From: an uncultured Muribaculaceae bacterium
GTDB taxonomy: Bacteria; Bacteroidota; Bacteroidia; Bacteroidales; Muribaculaceae
Direction of reading: 5' to 3'
Assembly: GCA_910584365.1 (NCBI GenBank)
Contig: CAJUAF010000023.1
Coordinates: 1 to 39,939, forward strand
DNA: 39,939 nt
Shown here: positions 24,752 to 33,238 of the stretch, piece after piece
How the letters are laid out: every line of letters starts with the position of its first letter
Numbering within the stretch: the stretch's first letter is position 1
The notes under the pieces: model-generated
Database searches by the model: none
What the model was told of the DNA's origin: nothing
Seen by the model: only the letters and a program-made list of their open reading frames with translations
Program-made: the position numbers and the translations under genes

Positions 24752-25765
24752 TTACTGAATTGAAAGTTCGTCGATTACGTTTGCACGCACAATATCCTCG
24801 TTTTCCACCACAAAAGACTGGTGTCTGCCACCTTCCTTCTCGGCGACTTCGATGACAAGCTGCTTATCATCGGGAATCGTAAATTTCTCCAGCGCAAACA
24901 CTGTTCTCTCCGATGATTTCGCAGGAACGACCACTACATAGTTCTGGGCGCGGAGAGGTTCCAATACCTGCTCCTGCATTGCGGTTCGCTTGATAACTTT
25001 CTTGTCCACAATCTTGAAGCTCACAAAATCCACATCGAAAGGAATGTTGGAGGTATTCTTCAGTTCCGTGTGGAAATACAACAAACCGTTGTTGGCATAG
25101 ATGGATTTCAGTAGGAACTGTACCCCGAAACGCTTTGAGCCTATATGTTTGATTTCGCGTTTGTTCTGCTTGTGGATACTCTTCATTATCAGCTTGACAA
25201 GCATAGGGCTTTCACTGCCGAGGCGTTCAAGGTAGATTTCCTGCGCGTTGTTGGGACGGTTCACCGATTCGCCGTCGTGGAGAAAGTCAGTCATCTCGAT
25301 ACTGAGCAACAGCGGCTCTTTGGCAAATTTCACGTTGAAGCTGTAATATGATCCGTCCTCGGTAATGACCGACAGGTTTGTTTCCTTCTTGAACGACTTG
25401 AAGGCAGATTTGACACGCAGCACATTCTTCGCACCGTCAGCGAGTCCGGCGACAAGGTTCTCGTTGCCCAAATCGACATAAGTGATTTCAGCCGGAAAGA
25501 TGATGTGCGTCGTTTTCTCATAACACACTTCCAGAGCGTGAGGCGGAATCATGCGGTCGAAGCCTACTTTTCTGGTAAGACCGCTGAACTTGTCGCCGTC
25601 GGTGTAGTTGGAGCCGTACACGTTCAAGTCGTATTCAGCAACCTGTTCCGTATCTGGCGACACGTTGTTATCGGCACTATTGACCGTCTTTTTGCCTTTT
25701 GCAAAGGCGGGTGTTGCCATGCCTATGACGGCGATGGCGGAAAGAATAAATGTTTTCAGTTTCAT
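24752..25765 (-). CDS. traN: TraN, VirB9-like channel protein (DUF4138)
   Basis: A 337-residue exported protein (signal MKLKTFILSAIAVIGMATPA). It carries the DUF4138/TraN pattern: KTTHIIFPAEITYVDLGNEN, then NVLRVKSAF and LSVITEDGSYYSFNVKFA, like the VirB9 N-terminal domain, and a C-terminal beta domain (GLLYFHTELKNTSNIPFDVD). It should join TraM (VirB10-like) in the outer part of the secretion channel. Its start codon is preceded by the leader AAATCCAACGTAAAAA, also found before traI. Confidence 0.9.
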   Translation of the reverse strand: MKLKTFILSAIAVIGMATPAFAKGKKTVNSADNNVSPDTEQVAEYDLNVYGSNYTDGDKFSGLTRKVGFDRMIPPHALEVCYEKTTHIIFPAEITYVDLGNENLVAGLADGAKNVLRVKSAFKSFKKETNLSVITEDGSYYSFNVKFAKEPLLLSIEMTDFLHDGESVNRPNNAQEIYLERLGSESPMLVKLIMKSIHKQNKREIKHIGSKRFGVQFLLKSIYANNGLLYFHTELKNTSNIPFDVDFVSFKIVDKKVIKRTAMQEQVLEPLRAQNYVVVVPAKSSERTVFALEKFTIPDDKQLVIEVAEKEGGRHQSFVVENEDIVRANVIDELSIQ

Positions 25766-25788
25766 TTTTTACGTTGGATTTAAGTGGT

Positions 25789-26982
25789 TTAATTGTTTTC
25801 GGGCTGGTAAAGCATTACACGGTACCCTGATTTAAGATGCACCTTGACGGTACGCATCTTCTTGGAGAGATACTGGCTGACACCGTTTATCAGACCTCTC
25901 CCCACATCGGAGGCAATCTGCGCTCCGGCATCGGTGGAGATGTTGATGGAGCTGCCCATCGTGCTGCCCATGTTGGCACCGATTTCGTGGAGCGCGTCCG
26001 ATTCCATTGAGTTGGGGATGTTTATTCCCTCCTGACCGTCGGAATCATAGACTTTCAGCTCCACTTCATAGATTGAGCCTCCCGTTTCTACCGAGGTAAT
26101 CTCTATCTCCAGACGCTCGTCCTGCAACCTTGCCAGTCCCGTCAGCGTGGTCTGTCGAGGAATAAGCCTGTTGCCAATCCACATCGGTTCGGTTGTCCGC
26201 AGTTTCACGGATTGACCGTTGGTTACCGACTGGTCTCCGGCAATTACAGCGGCGATTGTGTTCCTGCCTGCCGAGTGTTTTATGCCCACCGATGTATTGA
26301 AGCCACGGTCGTTTGTGGCGGCACTCAAAGTCGATACGACATTGTGGGTCACGTTCTGCACCGGCTGCACGTTGCGTTTCCCTTTCTCATCGGACTGAGC
26401 CGGAGGTGCCTGACCGTCGGCATTATTGCCGTTACCCATATACTGCGCCGCCAACTGATAAGACCTTTCAAGCAATTCCATCTCGTTGGGTTGCTGAGAC
26501 TGTTGCGTCATGGCATTCTGCATCTCCAGCTCATCAATCCGCGCCTGCAATTCAGCAACCTGCGCCGATTCATTATAGTCAGGCACATAAAAATCCTGTA
26601 ACGATGCCTGCGCCTGCTGGTATGCCGCCGCAGAGTTCTGGATTTCATCGGGGACTGTCGGTGTTGCCGGGGCAGTAACCGTGTCGAGTTGTAGCGATAC
26701 GGCGTTGATTGTGCTGTCATTGCGCGACTTGTCTTTCTGCGCCGCCTCCTGTTCGTATGCCTTTAGTTTAGTGTCGGGCATACCGGCGGAAGTCTGGTCT
26801 GGCAGCTCCATGTTCGCCTTCCCCTTTGCCGCCTCATCATCACCGCTTGGGGCGAAGATGATCCAGAGGCATACGAGAAAGGACAGTATCAGCAGCGTAT
26901 AGACCGTGAGGCGTTTTAGCCGCTCCCGTTCAGCCGCAGTTTTGGGCGTGAACTTCGCTTTAAGGTCGTCAAGGAATTTCAT
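25789..26982 (-). CDS. traM: TraM, VirB10-like channel protein
   Basis: A 397-residue inner-membrane protein. One membrane helix lies at about 24-44 (LTVYTLLILSFLVCLWIIFA), followed by a long Gln/Ala-rich periplasmic linker with a likely coiled segment (VAELQARIDELEMQNAMTQQ) and a C-terminal VirB10-like beta barrel (GDQSVTNGQSVKLRTTEPMW, IPRQTTLTGLARLQDERLEI). It should span the periplasm and couple energy from the inner membrane to the outer channel. It overlaps traL by 14 bp. Confidence 0.9.
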   Translation of the reverse strand: MKFLDDLKAKFTPKTAAERERLKRLTVYTLLILSFLVCLWIIFAPSGDDEAAKGKANMELPDQTSAGMPDTKLKAYEQEAAQKDKSRNDSTINAVSLQLDTVTAPATPTVPDEIQNSAAAYQQAQASLQDFYVPDYNESAQVAELQARIDELEMQNAMTQQSQQPNEMELLERSYQLAAQYMGNGNNADGQAPPAQSDEKGKRNVQPVQNVTHNVVSTLSAATNDRGFNTSVGIKHSAGRNTIAAVIAGDQSVTNGQSVKLRTTEPMWIGNRLIPRQTTLTGLARLQDERLEIEITSVETGGSIYEVELKVYDSDGQEGINIPNSMESDALHEIGANMGSTMGSSINISTDAGAQIASDVGRGLINGVSQYLSKKMRTVKVHLKSGYRVMLYQPENN

Positions 26983-27262
26983 GGCCCGTGCTGTTTGTGG
27001 GTAATTCCAGTTGCCTGATATGCTCTATCTCGACCGCCTGACGAGCGTGGCCGGCACCCATCTTGTAGCAGGCGTGTCCGAACACGAAGAAGGCTACAAG
27101 AATAAATGCCGATAGAAGAATGGTAACGACCATAAGGCGTTGCTTGTGGGGCATATCGTCACAGGCTTTTCTCACCCGTTCTTTGATTTTCCCTTTCGGG
27201 CCGTGCCACACCTTATTATATATGGGTGCCACGAGATTGCGGATTTTATTTTTTATACTCAT
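26969..27262 (-). CDS. traL: Conjugal transfer protein TraL (DUF3989)
   Basis: A 97-residue protein with a basic cytoplasmic start (KGKIKERVRKACDDMPHKQR) and one membrane helix (LMVVTILLSAFILVAFFVFG), then a short periplasmic tail. Length and position between traK and traM match TraL (DUF3989) of Bacteroides transfer operons. It overlaps traK by 4 bp and traM by 14 bp. Its function is unknown; it may help assemble the inner-membrane complex. Confidence 0.85.
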   Translation of the reverse strand: MSIKNKIRNLVAPIYNKVWHGPKGKIKERVRKACDDMPHKQRLMVVTILLSAFILVAFFVFGHACYKMGAGHARQAVEIEHIRQLELPTNSTGHEIP

Positions 27263-27894
27263 TGGGACAATGTTCTTTTTGTGGTTATCAAATCTTTGTT
27301 TTCAAGGATTGTCAGACCCTCGATCATGAAGCCGTTGGGATTGTCGTCGGAGCGCGACACATTGGAAAGACGGCATTGTGTTATGAGCGACCTTTCTGTC
27401 ACGTTGCTCTGACGGATAATCATCTGCCGGGCATAGGTTCTCACCTGATAGGGATAGTCGTTGAAATCGGCGACTATGCTGTCCACCTGCAACACCTGTG
27501 TGATATTTCCGGCGATGATGCGGTTGTAATATCCCTTCTCCACATAATCGGAGTAATAATTGTAGGCACTTCTGTCGGCCAGAGACATGGCACGGTTGAT
27601 GTTGTGTTCAATCGCCGACTTGTCGGGCGACAGGGTGAAGAACAGTTCGTGAAAACGTCGGACGTGTTCACGCGCCTCCGCCGGCCTGTTCTGCTCCATG
27701 TCCTGAGACAAGGCAAGCATAAGCGACTTGCCGTTGTCGAGGACATAGATTTTCTCGCGCTGCTTTTCGGCGAAATTCAGCGACAGCACCACGGAGCCGA
27801 TTGCGATGAAGGCGCAGAGCGATACCATGACTATGCCGAACAACCTTATCTGCCGAAAAGAGGTCTCGATGTTTTTTAATGACTTAAATTCCAT
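27259..27894 (-). CDS. traK: TraK, VirB8-like protein
   Basis: A 211-residue protein with a short cytoplasmic start (MEFKSLKNIETSFRQIR), one membrane helix (LFGIVMVSLCAFIAIGSVVL) and a periplasmic domain with the VirB8-like pattern (ALSQDMEQNRPAEAREHVRR, YYSDYVEKGYYNRIIAGNIT, TYARQMIIRQSNVTERSL). It is expected to form an inner-membrane platform that contacts TraM and TraN. It lies 29 bp after traJ. Confidence 0.9.
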   Translation of the reverse strand: MEFKSLKNIETSFRQIRLFGIVMVSLCAFIAIGSVVLSLNFAEKQREKIYVLDNGKSLMLALSQDMEQNRPAEAREHVRRFHELFFTLSPDKSAIEHNINRAMSLADRSAYNYYSDYVEKGYYNRIIAGNITQVLQVDSIVADFNDYPYQVRTYARQMIIRQSNVTERSLITQCRLSNVSRSDDNPNGFMIEGLTILENKDLITTKRTLSQ

Positions 27895-27923
27895 TTAATC
27901 AGTGTTTGAATAGTGTCAGAATA

Positions 27924-28943
27924 CTATTTAAGGAGTTTTCCTATTCGTCCTGCCGCATTTCCAGCCACACCACCGGCGATACTTCCGGCCCACGAGCCTC
28001 CCGTCATGGCGGTGTTGTTGATGGAGCGGTTGTAGCTGCCCATGCCTCCTGCCTGAATAATCCAGCCTGCGACAGTCGGAATCGTGAAGTAGCCGATAAT
28101 GCCGATTATCATAAAAATCGTGTAAGCGGCGTTGCTCCCGTCAAGGTCAACATTCGGATTATTAGTCAGTTCTGAAATGTCGTTCTGCAACATCAACACC
28201 TGTATTTTCGCCAAAATAGTCGAAAAGAGATCTGCAACCGGTAGCCATAGATAGGTCTGAATGTATCGGCATATCCATTGGACAAGGGTGTTCTGGAATC
28301 CGTCCCAGACCGATATGGCAAAGGAAATCGGTCCCAATATCGCCAGAACAATAAGGAAGAATGTCCTTATGGTGTCTATCGTGAGCGAGGCAGCCTGAAA
28401 GAGCATCTCCAGCAGCTCACGAAAGAAATTCTGGATTGCCTTCTTCACTTTATACATTCCTCTCTCGATATACATTCCGGCGGCGGTTCCTATCTCCGTC
28501 ACGCCCAACTCATCAATCTGCCTGTCAAACTCGGCGTCATCCACGAGGTAGGCGGTTGACGGGTCATTCATCATCGCCTCGTATTCCAAGCGGTCTTTTT
28601 CCTCACGATATTTTTTCATGTCAAGGGTCTGGCCTTCGAGCATCGAGGCGGTACCTTGCACAATCGGCGACATCACGGAATTGATTGTGCCGAGTACGAC
28701 CGTGGGGAAGAACATTATGCAGAATCCGATGGCGAAAGGACGCAGGAGCGGGAATACATCTATCGGTTCGACTCTTGCCAGAGCCTGCCATATTCGGTAT
28801 GCGACAAAGAACAACGCACCTAATCCGGCTATTCCCTGGGCCACTCCAGCCATGTCGCCGCACAATGGCATCATTTCATCGTAGAGCGACCGGAGTATGG
28901 AGTGGAGATTTGAGAAATCTATCGCGCAAAGCATAGGCATCAC
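27924..28943 (-). CDS. traJ: TraJ, VirB6-like polytopic membrane protein
   Basis: A 339-residue protein with several hydrophobic segments (GIAGLGALFFVAYRIWQALA, PFAIGFCIMFFPTVVLGTI, IRTFFLIVLAILGPISFAIS, YTIFMIIGIIGYFTIPTVAG) and a Gly/Ala-rich end, consistent with VirB6-like TraJ. It should form the inner-membrane part of the DNA channel. Its start overlaps the stop of traI. Confidence 0.9.
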   Translation of the reverse strand: MMPMLCAIDFSNLHSILRSLYDEMMPLCGDMAGVAQGIAGLGALFFVAYRIWQALARVEPIDVFPLLRPFAIGFCIMFFPTVVLGTINSVMSPIVQGTASMLEGQTLDMKKYREEKDRLEYEAMMNDPSTAYLVDDAEFDRQIDELGVTEIGTAAGMYIERGMYKVKKAIQNFFRELLEMLFQAASLTIDTIRTFFLIVLAILGPISFAISVWDGFQNTLVQWICRYIQTYLWLPVADLFSTILAKIQVLMLQNDISELTNNPNVDLDGSNAAYTIFMIIGIIGYFTIPTVAGWIIQAGGMGSYNRSINNTAMTGGSWAGSIAGGVAGNAAGRIGKLLK

Positions 28944-29578
28944 CAGTATTTTTCAGAGCCGTCGCCGTAAAGACTTATGACACGCTGGGTGTCGGCTTTC
29001 TTCTTGGCGCGGAGATATGAAACGCTGATATTCTTGTTGGTGAAGTATGCCGTTAGGTTCTTCAGGCGTTTCATCTCCTTGTAGCAGTCATCTACCACAT
29101 CCATTCTGTCCTTGTCGGTCATGCTCAGTGTAGTTATGTTGACCACCTGTTTCAGATCGCCGAGGACTCCGTTGGCTTCTTCCAGAATCCGGGTGTAGCC
29201 TGAGGCGATTGCCGAGAGTTCCGCGCTGGTGAAATTCGGATCTGTCAGCATCTTCTTGAAATTGTTGACATAGTAGCCTGATATATCGCCCAGCATCAGG
29301 ACTGTCTGCTGCACCTTGCGGGCATCGCGGACGAGGTTATTTACCGATTGCAGGGCATCGTAATACTTTTTCGCCTGCTGATAAATCTTGACCGTCTCCT
29401 TGAAGTTGTTAATCATATTTTGAGCGGTCGTTGATTCCTGCACGAGTGATTTTGAGGAATTTACGATGGATTGGGCGATGTTTGACGGATCTATGACCGT
29501 CCATTGGGCGTTTGCCCTGCCAGTACCTAACAGTAGGCACAGGGCGATAAGGGGAAATAGATATTTCAGTTGTCTCAT
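28940..29578 (-). CDS. traI: Conjugal transfer protein TraI
   Basis: A 212-residue exported protein (signal MRQLKYLFPLIALCLLLGTGR). The mature part is mostly helical and probably coiled (SKSLVQESTTAQNMINNFKE, ALQSVNNLVRDARKVQQTVL), matching TraI (DUF4141, VirB5-like) of CTnDOT-type operons. The start at 29578 is preferred over an in-frame ATG at 29716 because it begins the signal peptide and has the shared leader AAATCCAACGTAAAAAA directly before it; the longer frame would overlap the small gene at 29602-29736. Confidence 0.87.
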   Translation of the reverse strand: MRQLKYLFPLIALCLLLGTGRANAQWTVIDPSNIAQSIVNSSKSLVQESTTAQNMINNFKETVKIYQQAKKYYDALQSVNNLVRDARKVQQTVLMLGDISGYYVNNFKKMLTDPNFTSAELSAIASGYTRILEEANGVLGDLKQVVNITTLSMTDKDRMDVVDDCYKEMKRLKNLTAYFTNKNISVSYLRAKKKADTQRVISLYGDGSEKYW

Positions 29579-29601
29579 TTTTTTACGTTGGATTTTTGGG
29601 G

Positions 29602-29736
29602 TTATCTGATTTTGGAGGCCATGCCTCCGATTATTTTTACTCCTACATAGAGCAGGAGCAATGGGGCGGCGATAATGGCGGCAAGTCCGATGAACAGTCC
29701 GGCCAGTATCACCCACAGCATATAGAGGACTTTCAT
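29602..29736 (-). CDS. Very small membrane protein between traG and traI
   Basis: A 44-residue frame reads MKVLYMLWVILAGLFIGLAA, continues hydrophobic to LLLLYVGVKIIGG and ends MASKIR. Its ATG overlaps the stop of the upstream 62-residue gene as ATGA, good evidence that it is translated. It should be one or two membrane helices. No function is known; small hydrophobic proteins are common in the membrane part of type IV systems. Confidence 0.65.
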   Translation of the reverse strand: MKVLYMLWVILAGLFIGLAAIIAAPLLLLYVGVKIIGGMASKIR

Positions 29737-29921
29737 AATGGCAGCCATTGTGAGAGGTAACTGACTAATCTGGAGAACACATCCGACACAAACGGCCCGG
29801 CATACTGGACAGCTTTATAAGCTCCTACGAATACTGCGGACAGCACCGCTATTCCGGCGAGAAAGAGGATTGTACCTGTCAGCACTCCGAGTATCGGGTG
29901 AAACACTTTGGGAATCTTCAT
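29733..29921 (-). CDS. Small membrane protein after traG
   Basis: A 62-residue protein with a central membrane helix (LGVLTGTILFLAGIAVLSAV) and a second moderately hydrophobic part (DVFSRLVSYLSQWLPL). Its start overlaps the traG stop by 4 bp (ATGA) and its own stop overlaps the next small gene by 4 bp, so translation of the three is coupled. Function unknown. Confidence 0.7.
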   Translation of the reverse strand: MKIPKVFHPILGVLTGTILFLAGIAVLSAVFVGAYKAVQYAGPFVSDVFSRLVSYLSQWLPL

Positions 29922-32425
29922 GTGGCACCCTCCCTTCTCTCGTTGGCGAGCATCTTTATCGCCGCCTCGACGCTACCACCGAGCTGGGCAGCTCTGTTCA
30001 GTACCTGAATCTTCTCCGTTTCCTCGGTGGTGTAGCAGAGATATTCCTCGGTGGATACCTCCGTGGCATATACGGCTGACTGTGTGCCGCCAAGACCAAT
30101 CCACACCTCTTTATACAGGCGATTCGGATTATTAGCCATGTTGATACTGAGTATCTGCGCTTTCTCCTTGTCGGTAAGACCCAACAGTTCCTGAATCTGG
30201 TCAAAGCGGTTCATATACTTACGCTGATCCAGAAGAATCTTGCAGTCGGAGTTATTAATAATGGTCTCCTTAACAATCGGTGATGATATTATGTCGTCAA
30301 CCTCCTGTGTAACCACCACAGCCTCACCGAAATACTTTCGGACGGTCTTGAACATATATCTCAGATATTCAGCCATGTTCGCCGAAGAAAGAGCCTTCCA
30401 TGCTTCTTCCACCACCATCATCTTGCGGATACCCTTTAACCGCCTCATTTTGTTGATGAAGGCTTCCATAATGATGATAGTGACTACCGGGAATAACTCT
30501 TTGTTATCTTTCACGGCATCAATTTCAAAGACCACAAACCTCTTGTTGAGCAGGTCAATGTTTTCTTTGGAATTGAGCAGGAAGTCATACCGGCCTCCGT
30601 GGTAATACTGGCGCAAGGTTGTCAGGAAATTATCTATATCAAAATCCTGCTTATAGATAGGGATAGGACGCTGAGCCATTTCAGCACGGTATTCATCGCG
30701 CATAAATTCGTAAAACGAATTAAAACACGGCATTATATCCTTATTCGCCCTCATCCTGTCAAGGAACATAGACAACGCCGAGCCAAGTTCGCCACTCTCC
30801 GTTTTTGTAACCCTGTCATCTTCCGATTTCCATAGTGTCAGCAGTAAGGTCTTGATTGAATCCTTCTTTTCGACATCGAAAACGCCGTCATCCGTATAGA
30901 AGGGATTGAAAGATATTGGGTTATCCTCCGTATAGGTGTAATAGATGCCGTCCTCGCCGTGGGTACGGTTGTGAATCAGATTACACAGTCCTTCATAGGA
31001 ATTGCCGGTGTCAATCAGCAGCACATGGGTTCCTTGCTCATAATATTGGCGCACCAGATGATTGGTAAAGAATGACTTACCGCTACCTGACGGACCGAGA
31101 ATGAACTTGTTGCGGTTAGTGGTTAGACCGCGTTTCATAGGTTCGTCGGAAATATCCAAGTGAATAGGCTTACCAGTGAGGCGATCCACCATTTTTATTC
31201 CAAATGGCGACAGTGATGAGCGATAGTTCGTTTCGGCGGTGAAAAAACAGGCAGCAGGTTCGATGAATGTGTAAAACGATTCCTCGGCAGGGAAATCCGC
31301 CTCATTACCCGGCATTGCCGACCAGAACAGCGTCGGACAGTCTATTGTGTTGTGCCTCGGCATACAACCCATAGTGGCAAGCTGCCCTCCGACATCGTTC
31401 TTTATCCTGCGCAGTTCCTCGGTATCATCGCTCCAAGCCATTATGTTGCAGTGGCAACGTACCGATGTAAGGCCGTAGCTGTGAGCCTCGTTGAGATAGC
31501 GGTCTATCCACTCCTTATTGATAGCGTTTGAGCGTGAGTAGCGGCTCAACGAGTTCATGTTGCGGGCGGTCTTTTCAAACTTCGCCAGATTCTCGTCGTG
31601 GTCGTCGATAAACACATATTGGTTGTAGATATGGTTGCACGGCAACAGCAACCCGACGGGACTTGCAAATGAAAGACGGCAGTCAGAGCGGTCAGTGGAT
31701 AGCCGTTCATATCGGTTGTCGGTGCTTACCTTTGCCGGAAGGTCATCCGTGTCTGACAGCGTATGCAGGCACAGCATCTTGTCGCCGATACGCATCTGAC
31801 GCGCCGACAGGTCTATGTCCTCCAGACAGTTCACGTCCTCCATTGTCAGCGACATATACCGCTCTATAAGACCGGATTTGTCGTCGGTGCCGACAATCTC
31901 ATCATCTGTCAGGCGGCGCAGCCTGATATAGCCGGTGTCATTGATGATTCTTTCAAACTGCTCGACACTCTCCATGAACTTCACCACCATTTCGTGATTC
32001 AGTTCTTTCGGTGTCAGGCGACCACGGCAGAGCGTAGAGAAGTTGCTCTGCTGACGCGCACGTTCTTTTGTCGTTTTTGTCAGGAACAGATAGCATCTGT
32101 GTGAAAGGTACGGACGCTCATTGAAATGGCGTTCAAAGCTCCTGTCAAGAAAAGACAGATCATCTTTTTGCAGTTCCGGCTTGTAGCGTTCACTGATGAA
32201 CCAGTCCTGTTTATGCACCACCGAGTAGTGGGGCAACACCTTGATAGCCTTGCACCATGCGGCGTGCATCGCCTCATATTCGGCAGAGGTAACTGTGAAC
32301 AGTTCCGGCAGAGCTACCTCGAAGGCGACGGTAATGTCGGCGTCCTTGCTGATGATGCAGCCGTGTTCCACGGCGAGAATCGGCAGCTTTGTCTCCAGTG
32401 TCGTGGCTTTAAGTGTATTTCTCAT
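29918..32425 (-). CDS. traG: TraG, VirB4-like conjugation ATPase
   Basis: An 835-residue cytoplasmic ATPase that powers assembly and substrate transfer of the secretion system. The Walker A motif GPSGSGKSF lies at about residue 440, followed by HVLLIDTGNSYEGL, and a Walker B-like MMVVEEAWKALS at about 675; VVTQEVDDIISSPIVKETII follows. The N-terminal half (YLFLTKTTKERARQQSNFST) matches TraG of CTnDOT-type elements, which is the VirB4 homologue and not the coupling protein. Its stop overlaps the next gene, and its start overlaps traF. Confidence 0.95.
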   Translation of the reverse strand: MRNTLKATTLETKLPILAVEHGCIISKDADITVAFEVALPELFTVTSAEYEAMHAAWCKAIKVLPHYSVVHKQDWFISERYKPELQKDDLSFLDRSFERHFNERPYLSHRCYLFLTKTTKERARQQSNFSTLCRGRLTPKELNHEMVVKFMESVEQFERIINDTGYIRLRRLTDDEIVGTDDKSGLIERYMSLTMEDVNCLEDIDLSARQMRIGDKMLCLHTLSDTDDLPAKVSTDNRYERLSTDRSDCRLSFASPVGLLLPCNHIYNQYVFIDDHDENLAKFEKTARNMNSLSRYSRSNAINKEWIDRYLNEAHSYGLTSVRCHCNIMAWSDDTEELRRIKNDVGGQLATMGCMPRHNTIDCPTLFWSAMPGNEADFPAEESFYTFIEPAACFFTAETNYRSSLSPFGIKMVDRLTGKPIHLDISDEPMKRGLTTNRNKFILGPSGSGKSFFTNHLVRQYYEQGTHVLLIDTGNSYEGLCNLIHNRTHGEDGIYYTYTEDNPISFNPFYTDDGVFDVEKKDSIKTLLLTLWKSEDDRVTKTESGELGSALSMFLDRMRANKDIMPCFNSFYEFMRDEYRAEMAQRPIPIYKQDFDIDNFLTTLRQYYHGGRYDFLLNSKENIDLLNKRFVVFEIDAVKDNKELFPVVTIIIMEAFINKMRRLKGIRKMMVVEEAWKALSSANMAEYLRYMFKTVRKYFGEAVVVTQEVDDIISSPIVKETIINNSDCKILLDQRKYMNRFDQIQELLGLTDKEKAQILSINMANNPNRLYKEVWIGLGGTQSAVYATEVSTEEYLCYTTEETEKIQVLNRAAQLGGSVEAAIKMLANERREGAT

Positions 32426-32742
32426 TTCTTTCCTCCTTTTATCAGTCGTTTGAGGCGGAGACGGTTGATGATGTACCGGGGATAATATTTCACAGCCGAG
32501 AGTTTCATCAGACCGTGTTCGCCATATTTGGCGTTAAGATGGAAGGTGAGCCAGACAAGGGCTGAGGCGGCAGTAACGCCGAACCCGATGCAGATCCATT
32601 GCGATATGCCCGCGATATACATGATGACAAACACCACGAACAGGGCGAGCAGTCCGCCTGCGAAGATGAACAGGTACTGCGCCTTCAGACCCTTGTATTC
32701 CACCGACCGTCCTATGCCCTTGTTGACAGCATATTCGGCCAT
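32422..32742 (-). CDS. traF: TraF (DUF4133), VirB3-like membrane protein
   Basis: A 106-residue protein with a short start (MAEYAVNKGIGRSVEYKGLK), two membrane helices (YLFIFAGGLLALFVVFVIMY and WICIGFGVTAASALVWLTF) and a basic end (RYIINRLRLKRLIKGGKK). This matches TraF/DUF4133, a VirB3-like partner of the VirB4-like ATPase. The stop overlaps the traG start by 4 bp. It lies 12 bp after traE. Confidence 0.88.
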   Translation of the reverse strand: MAEYAVNKGIGRSVEYKGLKAQYLFIFAGGLLALFVVFVIMYIAGISQWICIGFGVTAASALVWLTFHLNAKYGEHGLMKLSAVKYYPRYIINRLRLKRLIKGGKK

Positions 32743-32754
32743 TGGCTCGGATGA

Positions 32755-33108
32755 TTAGAGGAAGAACGAGCGGAGGATTGTGGCGGCGACAATCAGGAAG
32801 ATACACGCACCGAACCACGATGCGGCGGTCTTGCTTGTGTCGGGGTCTCCGCTCGACCACTTGGAATAGACCTTGATGCCTCCGATGAGACCCACCACGG
32901 CACCGATGGCGTATATCAGTTTCGTCCCTGGGTCAAAATACGAGGTTACCATTGATGTCGCCTCGTTGATACCCGCCATGCCGTTGCCGGCGGCGTAGGC
33001 GCGTATTCCGGTTGCGAGTGCCATAACGCATAGTACCGCGAACTGGAAACCTCGGCTTCCGAGGAATTTGTAAAATGTCTTTCTTAAATTCTTGATTGTT
33101 TCTTTCAT
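32755..33108 (-). CDS. traE: TraE (DUF4134), VirB2-like pilin candidate
   Basis: A 117-residue protein with a long basic N-terminus (MKETIKNLRKTFYKFLGSRG), a cleavable hydrophobic segment ending AYAAGNG, and two further hydrophobic segments (LIYAIGAVVGLIGGIKVYSK, WFGACIFLIVAATILRSFFL). This layout fits TraE/DUF4134, the VirB2-like pilin of these systems. The start at 33108 is preferred over an in-frame start at 33156, whose extra residues do not resemble the family. Confidence 0.85.
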   Translation of the reverse strand: MKETIKNLRKTFYKFLGSRGFQFAVLCVMALATGIRAYAAGNGMAGINEATSMVTSYFDPGTKLIYAIGAVVGLIGGIKVYSKWSSGDPDTSKTAASWFGACIFLIVAATILRSFFL

Positions 33109-33146
33109 GCTTTTTGTTTCATTTTTTGAAGCACAGGCAGCCCCCG

Positions 33147-33169
33147 GCCGCTCCACGGACAGGAGCAGC
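33147..33169 (-). promoter_or_regulatory. RNA hairpin in the traE leader
   Basis: On the minus strand GCTGCTCC-tgtccgt-GGAGCGGC forms an 8-bp stem with one G-U pair, in the 130-bp gap between the 256-residue gene and traE. It is not followed by a U-tract, so it is more likely a processing or stability element giving the pilin gene separate expression than a terminator. A gap this long is unusual in this tightly packed operon. Confidence 0.45.
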
Positions 33170-33238
33170 CCACACTTCGGGTTGATAAATTGGGGTTGGA
33201 TTTTTGTCCTTGCGGACGCGGATTAGTGGTTTTGCGCC

